Source: an uncultured Flavobacteriales bacterium
GTDB lineage: Bacteria > Bacteroidota > Bacteroidia > Flavobacteriales > UBA7312
Assembly: GCA_913041085.1 (NCBI GenBank)
Contig: CAJWHN010000007.1
Location: 1 to 35,615 of the forward strand
Direction of reading: 5' to 3'
DNA: 35,615 nt
The notes below the pieces were generated by a model, which saw only the letters and a list, made by a program, of their open reading frames with translations, ran no database searches and was not told the DNA's origin. Shown piece after piece: positions 19,380-27,783 of the stretch; the first letter of the stretch is position 1; each line of letters opens with the position of its first letter. The translations under genes and the position numbers were made by a program.

Positions 19380-20485
19380 CTATTATTGACCCCGTAGGAA
19401 TAAAGAGTGGAATGAATCATTACGATACATTTCTGTGTACTTCATTGGATAAATTAGGGATTGATACTTATATCTACTCTAATTTTAATGTGAAATCCGA
19501 AACTGTCGTTTCTCAGCCAGTTTTCGGAACTGTTTTTAAAAATAAACTTTCCCAAACGTTCAATTTTATTAAGGGAATGTTCAAGTCTGTTATGGATTGT
19601 AGAAGAAACAAAATCAAAACAGTTATTATTCACGTTTTTTCTACACACAATATGGCAATAATGACTTACGCTATTAGCAAATTGTTTGGGCTAAAAACGA
19701 TAACCATTTCTCATGATGTTTTTTCATTTACTGATCAAGATAGCAAATGTTATCATCACTTAATTTACAACCGTTGGTCAGATAGAATAGTGGTTCATAA
19801 TAGTTACTCTTTAGATCATTTGCTACCTCAAATAGAATCCAAGATGCATTCTAAAGTAAGTGTGTTAAAACATGGCTCATTCGTTGGTTTGCCAGATAAT
19901 TCAATAAGCAGAAAGTCGGCTAGAAAGGCATTGAATTTGGACGAGCAAAGGAAATATATTTTGTTTTTTGGACGCATAAAACCCAATAAACGTTTAGACC
20001 TTATCCTTAGAGCGATGCCTAATATTGATTCCTCAATACACCTTATTATTGCTGGTCATTTAGGAAAAGATGACTTTAACAAGTACCAATCTATCATCGA
20101 TGAATTGGATTTGTCAAGTAGATTAGTTTTAGAAATTAACTACATCAGCGAAGAAAAAAGAGAATTGTATTTCAAGGCAACCGATTGTTTAGCCTTGCCC
20201 TATGAGCTCATTTTTCAAAGTGGTGTTTTATTGATGTCAATGTCCTATGGTTTGCCAGTGGTAGCTTCACAAATACCTTCTTTTGAAGAAGTTATTGAAG
20301 ATGGAAAAAACGGTTTGCTTTTTGAAAAAGGTAATGTAGACGATTTGGCAAAGCAGTTGAATGCTTTGATGAATAATAAGGATTTAATGAATGAAATACC
20401 ACAAAATGCAATTAGCAATATGAAAGAAAACTATTGTTGGGACTCTATTGCTAAGGGCTATGTTGAGATAATAAAAACTCTCTAA
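19364..20485 (+). CDS. Glycosyltransferase family 4
   Basis: 373 aa; ILFFGRIKPNKRLDLILRAMPNI, PYELIFQSGVLLMSMSYGLPVVASQIPSFEEVIEDGKNGLLFEKGNVDDLA; overlaps the upstream gene by 16 nt. Confidence 0.92.
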   Translation: MEHKIAIIDPVGIKSGMNHYDTFLCTSLDKLGIDTYIYSNFNVKSETVVSQPVFGTVFKNKLSQTFNFIKGMFKSVMDCRRNKIKTVIIHVFSTHNMAIMTYAISKLFGLKTITISHDVFSFTDQDSKCYHHLIYNRWSDRIVVHNSYSLDHLLPQIESKMHSKVSVLKHGSFVGLPDNSISRKSARKALNLDEQRKYILFFGRIKPNKRLDLILRAMPNIDSSIHLIIAGHLGKDDFNKYQSIIDELDLSSRLVLEINYISEEKRELYFKATDCLALPYELIFQSGVLLMSMSYGLPVVASQIPSFEEVIEDGKNGLLFEKGNVDDLAKQLNALMNNKDLMNEIPQNAISNMKENYCWDSIAKGYVEIIKTL

Positions 20486-20498
20486 GGTTTGTTTTGTT

Positions 20499-20506
20499 TA
20501 CTTTTG
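20499..20506 (+). promoter_or_regulatory. Bacteroidetes-type -7 element (TACTTTTG) upstream of the RemB/Wzi-like gene
   Basis: TAnnTTTG match in a T-rich intergenic gap, 43 nt before ATG 20550. Confidence 0.45.
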
Positions 20507-20549
20507 TTTTGACTTTTAGAGAAACTATTTTTGAATAAATAATTTACAT

Positions 20550-22130
20550 ATGAAGAAATACGTATTATTTTTTGTGTTATCAAAGTTCTCACTATTAATG
20601 ATAGGGCAAACCAATGCACCTCTAAGTCATTCTTATTATTCTTATTTAGAAAAGGATATGCATGACATAGGCGTTTCAAAACACACCTCATTTAAGCCTT
20701 TTTTATATTCTACTGATGACATCATATTTTACAATTCTTTTAAGCCAATTGTTTCAAAAAAGTCACTCATTCATAATTTTCTTAACTCCAATTTACTCAG
20801 TATTGAGCATGCAGATTATAGTTTTGTACTTAACCCTCTTTTTCATTTTGAGATAGCTGAAGATAATGATAGAAGATATGTCAATACAAGAGGGATTGAG
20901 GTGAAAGGTAGGGTTGGTGAAAAGTTATCTTTTTATTCATCTTTCTATGAAAATCAAATGGTACTTCCAAACTATTTAGAAGGCTATGTGAGAAAGAATG
21001 AGAATGTTTTGCCTGGTCAGGGCATTGTAAAGTATTACCCCTTTCTTAATGAGGGCATTATGGATTTTTATTACGCTACTGGCTACATAAATTATGATAT
21101 TAATCGCTTTTTTGATGTACAGTTAGGTCATGGCAAACATTTTATTGGCGATGGTTATCGTTCTATGATGCTTTCCGATAATTCATTTAATTATCCTTAT
21201 TTGAAAATAACTACGGATGTATGGAAATTTAAGTACGTCAATCTATTTTCTTATTTTCAAGATATCAATTTCGACATAGATGCGCCAGATATAAGTAAGT
21301 CAAAATTTAGTGCCATTCATTACTTAAGCACTAATATAGGTGAACGTTTGAATATTGGTATTTTCGAATCCATAATGTTGGGCGAAGATAGTTTAGGCAA
21401 TGTGTTTGATATCAACTACATGAACCCTATAATCTTTTACAGACCTGTAGAATACTCCATTGGCTATTCAAGACAAGGTAACGCATTGCTAGGTTTGTCA
21501 TTAAAGTATAAGATAACATCTACTTCTCATTTGTATGGTCAAGTAGTACTTGATGAGATTGCAATAAGTGATTTTAGAGCTCAAAATGGGGCGTGGCGTA
21601 ATAAATATGGAGGACAAGTAGGTATGAAATATTTCGAAGCCTTTGGGCTTGAAAACCTAACTCTACAATCTGAACTTAACTTTGCTCGACCATTCACGTA
21701 TTCTCACTTCAATCCCATACAAAATTACGCTCATTATGCTCAGCCTTTGGCACACCCTTTAGGAGCAAGTTTTTTAGAAAATGTAAGTTTTATTCGTTAT
21801 AGAAAAGATAGATGGACGGCGGATTTAAAATTGATACACGCTAAATATGGCGGAGAAATTGCTGGAGATACTACAAATTATGGTAGTGATATTTTTTTGC
21901 CCTATGACGAGAATTATAAAGAGTTTGGCAATGATATTGCCCAGGGAAACACTTCTAATTTACAAATCATAGACTTGAGAGTCGGCTATATTATCAATCC
22001 AAAAACAAATATGAAGATAGAGTTAGGTCTTACTAATAGGTCGTTAAGTGATAGAAATAGCACCGCTGACAATCAGTACCTTTTCTTCTCCTTCAAAACC
22101 GATTTACAGAATTTTTATTACGATTTTTAG
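20550..22130 (+). CDS. Outer-membrane beta-barrel protein, gliding motility RemB-like / Wzi-like capsule assembly family
   Basis: 526 aa with signal peptide (MKKYVLFFVLSKFSLLMIGQ), repeated amphipathic strands, FIGDGYRSMMLSDNSFNYPYLKI; family resemblance from memory only. Confidence 0.65.
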   Translation: MKKYVLFFVLSKFSLLMIGQTNAPLSHSYYSYLEKDMHDIGVSKHTSFKPFLYSTDDIIFYNSFKPIVSKKSLIHNFLNSNLLSIEHADYSFVLNPLFHFEIAEDNDRRYVNTRGIEVKGRVGEKLSFYSSFYENQMVLPNYLEGYVRKNENVLPGQGIVKYYPFLNEGIMDFYYATGYINYDINRFFDVQLGHGKHFIGDGYRSMMLSDNSFNYPYLKITTDVWKFKYVNLFSYFQDINFDIDAPDISKSKFSAIHYLSTNIGERLNIGIFESIMLGEDSLGNVFDINYMNPIIFYRPVEYSIGYSRQGNALLGLSLKYKITSTSHLYGQVVLDEIAISDFRAQNGAWRNKYGGQVGMKYFEAFGLENLTLQSELNFARPFTYSHFNPIQNYAHYAQPLAHPLGASFLENVSFIRYRKDRWTADLKLIHAKYGGEIAGDTTNYGSDIFLPYDENYKEFGNDIAQGNTSNLQIIDLRVGYIINPKTNMKIELGLTNRSLSDRNSTADNQYLFFSFKTDLQNFYYDF

Positions 22131-22150
22131 ATTAATTCTAAATTGAAAAT

Positions 22151-22170
22151 TTTGCTAAATATTTAGCAAA
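22151..22170. promoter_or_regulatory. Perfect 20-bp palindrome TTTGCTAAATATTTAGCAAA
   Basis: Exact inverted repeat in the gap between the RemB-like gene and cyoE; not followed by a T-tract on the + strand. Confidence 0.6.
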
Positions 22171-22223
22171 TAAAGCCTATGAAAATATAAAAAGTGGTAA
22201 ATTTATCCCCTAGATAAAAATTG

Positions 22224-23120
22224 ATGGTTTTTGTCTTAAAATATTCTAAATCAAACACTTACAAATTGTCTATAAACGACGTTTTACAGCTTTCAAAAAT
22301 CAGATTGACTACGAGTGTGGTATTTTCTGCCATTGCGGGCTATTTTATTGCTGGAGGAATATTCCAGTCCTTTGATTTGATAGCTCTTATTTTGGGTGGT
22401 TTTTTAGTCGTTGCATCATCGAACGGTTTCAATCAAGTTATAGAAAAAGACTTGGATAAACTGATGAAACGAACTGAAGACAGGCCCTTACCAAAACAAA
22501 GAATGACCACCAATCAAGCACTAATTTTGTCATTAGCGATGGGTCTTTTAGGCGTTTTTTTCTTATTTTCAATTAATTTTTACTCTGGTTTTTTTGGTTC
22601 GCTATCAGTCTTCTTGTATGTGTTAGCTTACACCCCCTTGAAACGGATTTCATCTTTTTCAGTTTTTGTAGGAGCTTTTCCTGGTGCTATTCCTTTTATG
22701 TTAGGTTGGGTAGCAGTAACCAACGATTTTGCTATTGAAGCAGGTATCCTATTTGCTATACAATTTATCTGGCAGTTTCCTCATTTTTGGGCTATTGCTT
22801 GGGTTTCTGACGAAGACTATAACAAAGCAGGTTTCAAAATGCTTCCCGGTGCGAAAGGAAAAGCTACTGCTTTCAAAACATTGATTTACACCTTATTTTT
22901 AATTCCCCTATCTATATTACCCATATTTGGATTTGCAGGTGAGTTAAAACTTTCATTATTAGCCTGTTTATTGGTAGTGATTTTGGGCTTATGGTTTTTT
23001 ACAAAGTCCGTAATGTTATTCAAAACACTCTCCGATGAAGATGCTAAGAAGCTCATGTTTGCTTCCTTCATATACCTTCCTTTATTACAATTAATTTACG
23101 TTACAGATAAACTATTATGA
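22224..23120 (+). CDS. cyoE: Protoheme IX farnesyltransferase (heme o synthase)
   Basis: About 298 aa UbiA-type; SSNGFNQVIEKDLDKLMKRTEDRPLPKQRM, YTPLKRISSFSVFVGAFPGAIPFMLGW; ORF track begins at TTG 22221, ATG at 22224. Confidence 0.95.
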   Translation: MVFVLKYSKSNTYKLSINDVLQLSKIRLTTSVVFSAIAGYFIAGGIFQSFDLIALILGGFLVVASSNGFNQVIEKDLDKLMKRTEDRPLPKQRMTTNQALILSLAMGLLGVFFLFSINFYSGFFGSLSVFLYVLAYTPLKRISSFSVFVGAFPGAIPFMLGWVAVTNDFAIEAGILFAIQFIWQFPHFWAIAWVSDEDYNKAGFKMLPGAKGKATAFKTLIYTLFLIPLSILPIFGFAGELKLSLLACLLVVILGLWFFTKSVMLFKTLSDEDAKKLMFASFIYLPLLQLIYVTDKLL

Positions 23121-23683
23121 CAACATTTGAAGAACAAAAAAAGAAGTCAGCCAAGCCACTATTATGGATTTCTATGATTAGTATGTCCATGGTTTTTGCT
23201 GGTTTAACAAGTGCCTTAGTGGTCAGAAAAGCTGAAGGAAATTGGTTAGTGTTTGATTATCCGATTTGGTTTTATATCAGTACAGCGCTCATCATACTTT
23301 CTAGCTTTACGATAAATTGGGCGAAAAATAACGTCAAGAAAGATAATCTTGATATGGCTAACAAAGGCTTTCTATGGACTTTAGTATTAGGCTTAGGTTT
23401 TGCCCTTTCGCAGTACCTTACTTGGGGAGCTTTGTATAATGAAGGCGTTTATTTTACAGGGCCTGGCAGTAATGCTTCGGGCTCTTTTCTTTATGTCCTA
23501 ACCTTATTGCACTTGTTGCACTTGGCAGGAGGAATAATAGCCTTGTTAATTACGACTTACAAAGCTAAAACTGGAGCTTACTCTAGTCAAAATTCTTTAG
23601 GGGTAGAGCTGTGTGCTATTTTTTGGCACTTTTTAGATTTTTTATGGCTTTATTTATTCCTATTTTTACTATATATTAACTAA
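23117..23683 (+). CDS. Cytochrome c oxidase subunit III-like protein (first copy, CoxO-type)
   Basis: 188 aa, 5 TM segments; YVLTLLHLLHLAGGIIALLI, VELCAIFWHFLDFLWLYLF. Confidence 0.9.
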   Translation: MTTFEEQKKKSAKPLLWISMISMSMVFAGLTSALVVRKAEGNWLVFDYPIWFYISTALIILSSFTINWAKNNVKKDNLDMANKGFLWTLVLGLGFALSQYLTWGALYNEGVYFTGPGSNASGSFLYVLTLLHLLHLAGGIIALLITTYKAKTGAYSSQNSLGVELCAIFWHFLDFLWLYLFLFLLYIN

Positions 23684-23712
23684 TATTGTAAAACTTTTCA
23701 AACCTAGAAAAA

Positions 23713-24609
23713 ATGGCTGACATTACAACAAATGAAAACAAAGCTTGGATAGGAGGGGATATTCCTTTCAAGGCAAGTTATGGCAAACTGATGATGTGGT
23801 TCTTCTTAGTCTCAGATGCACTTACCTTCTCTGGATTCTTATGTGCTTACGGATTTATGCGTTTCAAATACGCTCACGTATGGCCTGTAGCTGATGAAGT
23901 CTTTACTCATTTTCCATTTTTAAAAGGAGAGTATCCTATGTTGTTTGTTGCATTAATGACATTTATTCTAATTATGAGTTCTGTAACAATGGTACTTGCA
24001 GTTAATGAAGGTCATAAAAACAACAAGAATAAAGTGATTTTATGGCTTGGATTAACCATTGTTGGAGGTTTTATCTTCCTAGGTTCTCAAGCGTGGGAGT
24101 GGGGACACTTCATTCATGGAGATAAAGGTGGTATAGAATTAGCAAACCACGATATAGTACATGTTGTTAATTCCGATTCTCATTTTTATTCTATTTATGA
24201 CTTGGTTGGCGTAGACTCATATGCCGATGATGTTAATATTACTATCGATGATGTCAAAGGAGCATTGATGGCAGATAGTCAATACGGCATACGATTAGCC
24301 GATAAGTCTGTCGTTAGTGGAGAAGCAGCAATGGCTTATTTGAATAATGCCGAAGTTGTACTGGGGGCTAACCTTGTAAGAAATGAGTACGGACACCAAT
24401 TATTCGCTAATTTCTTTTACTTCATTACAGGTTTTCACGGATTTCACGTATTCAGTGGTGTAGTGATACTCATTGTAATTTTTATCAATGTAATTAAAGG
24501 TACATACGAGAGGAGAGGGCACTATGAAATGGTTGAGAAAGTAGGTCTATATTGGCACTTTGTCGATTTGGTATGGGTATTCGTATTTACCTTCTTCTAT
24601 TTAGTATAA
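23713..24609 (+). CDS. Cytochrome c oxidase subunit III (second copy, CoxP-type) with long soluble insertion
   Basis: 298 aa; FFYFITGFHGFHVFSGVVILIV, VEKVGLYWHFVDLVWVFVFTFFYLV. Confidence 0.93.
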   Translation: MADITTNENKAWIGGDIPFKASYGKLMMWFFLVSDALTFSGFLCAYGFMRFKYAHVWPVADEVFTHFPFLKGEYPMLFVALMTFILIMSSVTMVLAVNEGHKNNKNKVILWLGLTIVGGFIFLGSQAWEWGHFIHGDKGGIELANHDIVHVVNSDSHFYSIYDLVGVDSYADDVNITIDDVKGALMADSQYGIRLADKSVVSGEAAMAYLNNAEVVLGANLVRNEYGHQLFANFFYFITGFHGFHVFSGVVILIVIFINVIKGTYERRGHYEMVEKVGLYWHFVDLVWVFVFTFFYLV

Positions 24610-24633
24610 ACAAACAATTTAAACAGATATATT

Positions 24634-24951
24634 ATGTCAGAGCAAACAGGAACTTGGTGGATTTGGAGAGTATTTTGGATTCTATTAATCGTTACTGCCG
24701 TTGAGGTTATTTTAGGTATCATCAAACCAGCAGTACTTATCGATAATTCCTTTTTAGGAACAACACTGTTGAATCTTATTTTTATTATTCTTACTATCAT
24801 AAAGGCAGCTTACATTGTAATGGAGTTCATGCACTTAGGACAAGAAGTAAAGGGTTTAAAACTTTCTATTCTTTTACCAGCAGTAGTGTTAATTCCTTAT
24901 CTTATGTTTATTCTTTTGACAGAGGGTCATTATATTTTTGGAACACTATAG
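24634..24951 (+). CDS. Cytochrome c oxidase subunit IV family protein
   Basis: 105 aa, 3 TM; IVMEFMHLGQEVKGLKLSILLP; position immediately after coxIII. Confidence 0.88.
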   Translation: MSEQTGTWWIWRVFWILLIVTAVEVILGIIKPAVLIDNSFLGTTLLNLIFIILTIIKAAYIVMEFMHLGQEVKGLKLSILLPAVVLIPYLMFILLTEGHYIFGTL

Positions 24952-24954
24952 CCA

Positions 24955-25641
24955 ATGAAGAAGTATAAAGGTTTATTAGCAATATTAATTTTGATTTTAC
25001 CTACTGCCATTTATGTTTTTTTGACCTATGGCAAACATAACTTCACGCATTTGCCTTACGTAGGTCCTCAGACCGATTCTACTTATCACAGTATTCCAGA
25101 CTTTGCCTTTGTCAATCAGTCTAACGACACCATTAGTCAGTCCGATTACGAAGGGAATATCTACTTAGCGAATTTTGTTTTTACAACTTGCCCAACCATA
25201 TGCCCAGTAATGACATACAATATGCGTAGAGTACAACAAAAGATGGAGCAATATCCTAATTTTATGATACTGTCACATACTATTTTTCCAGAATACGATA
25301 CGCCAGAGGTACTCTTAGAATACGCCAACAAGATGGAAGCAGATTTGTCTAATTGGAATTTTGTAACAGGAAATAGAGAAGATATTTATTCCATTGCCAA
25401 ATCTTATTTTGTTAATGTGATGGAAGACAGCACAGCCCAAGGAGGTTTTCTGCATTCTGAATACTTTGTATTATTAGATAAAGAAGGGCGTATTCGAGCT
25501 AGAAACGACGATAATGGTAACAATATTGGTGTTTACGATGGCACTGATGATTACGAAGTTGGACTATTGATAGATGACATTAAGGTTTTGATGGCAGAAT
25601 ATAATTTAGCAAAGAAAGATAAGAATGAATCAAAACGATAA
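24955..25641 (+). CDS. SCO1/SenC-family copper chaperone for cytochrome oxidase
   Basis: 228 aa; NFVFTTCPTICPVMTYNMRRVQ CxxxC motif and conserved His (FLHSEYFVLLDKEGRIR). Confidence 0.93.
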   Translation: MKKYKGLLAILILILPTAIYVFLTYGKHNFTHLPYVGPQTDSTYHSIPDFAFVNQSNDTISQSDYEGNIYLANFVFTTCPTICPVMTYNMRRVQQKMEQYPNFMILSHTIFPEYDTPEVLLEYANKMEADLSNWNFVTGNREDIYSIAKSYFVNVMEDSTAQGGFLHSEYFVLLDKEGRIRARNDDNGNNIGVYDGTDDYEVGLLIDDIKVLMAEYNLAKKDKNESKR

Positions 25642-26161
25642 ATTCTATATCCCATTGATAGTAGCCTTATCGGTTATTATTCCTTTGGCAGTAGCAGGAT
25701 TAATGTTCTTGCCTGTCGATTTACGTCTTTCTTTCGGCGGTGCTGATTTACGTTCCTTACCATTTTTTCATGCTGTGCTCAATGGCTCAACTGCTGTTTT
25801 GTTGGTGGTAGGTTTTGTTTGGATTAAGAATAAAAAGATTGCCTTACACCGTATTGCTATGATGAGTGCATTTATCTTATCGGCAGTATTTTTGGTGTCT
25901 TATGTGATTTCAAAGTTATCCAATGCACCAACGCCTTATGGTGGTGAAGGTTGGTTAAGACCGACTTATTTCTTTATACTTGTTTCGCACATTATACTTT
26001 CAATTCCTGTTCTTCCTTTAGCGTTATTAGCGATTTATAGAGGTGTTACTGGCGAATTCCAAAAGCATGTAAAAATCGTAAAATGGACATTTCCTATTTG
26101 GATGTATGTGGCTATTACTGGAGTATTAGTATATATTTTTATGATGCCATATTATGCTTAA
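25625..26161 (+). CDS. DUF420 family membrane protein
   Basis: 178 aa, about 5 TM; FHAVLNGSTAVLLVVGFVWIKNKKIALHRIAMMSAF, YFFILVSHIILSIPVLPLALLAIYRG; next to SCO. Confidence 0.88.
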   Translation: MNQNDKFYIPLIVALSVIIPLAVAGLMFLPVDLRLSFGGADLRSLPFFHAVLNGSTAVLLVVGFVWIKNKKIALHRIAMMSAFILSAVFLVSYVISKLSNAPTPYGGEGWLRPTYFFILVSHIILSIPVLPLALLAIYRGVTGEFQKHVKIVKWTFPIWMYVAITGVLVYIFMMPYYA

Positions 26162-26396
26162 ATTTGTACCTATGAAACACCTCACTCTTATCTTATTATT
26201 TTTAGCAACTCTGATGAATCAATCTTATGCTCAGTGTGCTATGTGTAAGTCGGTTGTAGAAAGCAACATCGATGGAGGTAGTGCCATAGGCTCAGGCCTG
26301 AACGATGGCATATTGTATCTTATGGCGATGCCTTATTTGTCTTTGGCGATAGTCGCTTTTGCTTGGATGCGATACAATAAACGCCTCAAAGCATAG
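26154..26396 (+). CDS. Small secreted/membrane protein with CAMC (CxxC) motif, uncharacterised
   Basis: 80 aa (actual start possibly ATG 26172); signal peptide then QCAMCKSVVESN and one C-terminal TM; overlaps the DUF420 gene. Confidence 0.8.
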   Translation: MLKFVPMKHLTLILLFLATLMNQSYAQCAMCKSVVESNIDGGSAIGSGLNDGILYLMAMPYLSLAIVAFAWMRYNKRLKA

Positions 26397-26411
26397 TTAA
26401 CCAAATAACTA

Positions 26412-26419
26412 TATCTTTG
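26412..26419 (+). promoter_or_regulatory. Bacteroidetes-type -7 element (TATCTTTG) immediately before tolC
   Basis: TAnnTTTG match, 5 nt gap to ATG 26425. Confidence 0.45.
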
Positions 26420-26424
26420 ATGGT

Positions 26425-27780
26425 ATGAAAAGAATCCTTTTTCTTATTTGTTTTGTTTTTGGTACGGCTAGTATTTATGCCCAAAAGCAATGGAATTTAG
26501 AAGATTGTTTGCGTCATGCTCAAGACAATAACATTACGATTAAAAAGGCCTTTCTCAATACCGAAATTTCTAAACAAAATCATTTTCAATCTAAAATGGC
26601 TTTATTGCCTAACTTGAATGCTAGTCTTTCTGATAACACCAATTTTGGACGCAATATAGATCCTGTAACTAATCAAATTACTATTGATAGAGTACGCAAT
26701 AATAATTTTAGTTTGAGTTCATCAATAACACTTTTCAATGGTTTTCAGAGCATCAACAACATTAGAAAAAATAATTTTGATTATTTGTCATCGAAATACG
26801 ATGCTGAAAAAATAGCCAACGATATATCGGTCAATATTGTAACAGCCTATTTGCAATTGCTATACAATTCGGACTTGGTAGAAGTGAGTCAGCAGAAGGT
26901 TGATGTTTCAGAATTGCAAGTAGAACGTATTTCTAAGATGGTAGAAGTAGGGAGTTTACCTAAAGGCGATTTGCTCAATACTGAATCCCAAAAAGCCCAA
27001 GAAGAATTGCAACTCATCAATGCTCAAAATCAAAGGGATATCGCTAAGTTGAATTTAATGCAGTTATTGGATTTGTCGGTTTCCGAATCCTTTGATGTAG
27101 TTCAGTTGGAAGTTGAGGTCGATGAAAATTACAGCACAGTTGGCAATCAAGCTGTTTATGCTCTAGCTTTAGAAAATTTGCCAGATGTAAAAACTGCCGA
27201 GACTAAGCTCAAAAGCTCTGAACGTTCCTTAGCCATATCTCAAGGAGCTAGGAGCCCACGTTTGAGCCTATCAGCTAGTGTAGGAACTTTGTATTCTGAT
27301 GCTAATAGACGCTTATTTTACGATTCTTTAGGAGCGATACCAACTTATCAAGACTATCCTTTTGAAGATCAATTTAACGACAACGTTAGTCAAGCTATTA
27401 GTTTGAGTTTGAGCATTCCCATTTTTAATAATTGGCAAGCCAATGCATCTATTAGCCGAGCAAAGATAGGAGTCTTACAAGCCCAATACAGTGTGCAAGA
27501 GGCTAAAAACAATTTGAGAAAAACTATAGAACAAGCCCAGAATGATGCTCGTTCGGCACAAAAGAAATATATAGCGAGTAAAAAGGCCGTTGCATATCAA
27601 GAAGAATCTTTCCAATATACGCAGAACAAGTACGACTTGCAGTTGGTCAATTCTTACGATTATAACAACGCTAAAAACACACTTTTTAAGGCTGAAACCG
27701 ATTTGTTGCAGTCTAAATACGATTACCTATTTAAAACCAAGATGTTGGACTTTTATATGGGCAAACCCCTTACATTTTAA
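26425..27780 (+). CDS. tolC: TolC-family outer membrane efflux protein
   Basis: 451 aa; signal peptide, QKQWNLEDCLRHAQDNNITIKKAFLNTEIS, coiled-coil repeats, LSLSLSIPIFNNWQANASISRAKI. Confidence 0.93.
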   Translation: MKRILFLICFVFGTASIYAQKQWNLEDCLRHAQDNNITIKKAFLNTEISKQNHFQSKMALLPNLNASLSDNTNFGRNIDPVTNQITIDRVRNNNFSLSSSITLFNGFQSINNIRKNNFDYLSSKYDAEKIANDISVNIVTAYLQLLYNSDLVEVSQQKVDVSELQVERISKMVEVGSLPKGDLLNTESQKAQEELQLINAQNQRDIAKLNLMQLLDLSVSESFDVVQLEVEVDENYSTVGNQAVYALALENLPDVKTAETKLKSSERSLAISQGARSPRLSLSASVGTLYSDANRRLFYDSLGAIPTYQDYPFEDQFNDNVSQAISLSLSIPIFNNWQANASISRAKIGVLQAQYSVQEAKNNLRKTIEQAQNDARSAQKKYIASKKAVAYQEESFQYTQNKYDLQLVNSYDYNNAKNTLFKAETDLLQSKYDYLFKTKMLDFYMGKPLTF

Positions 27781-27783
27781 CTT

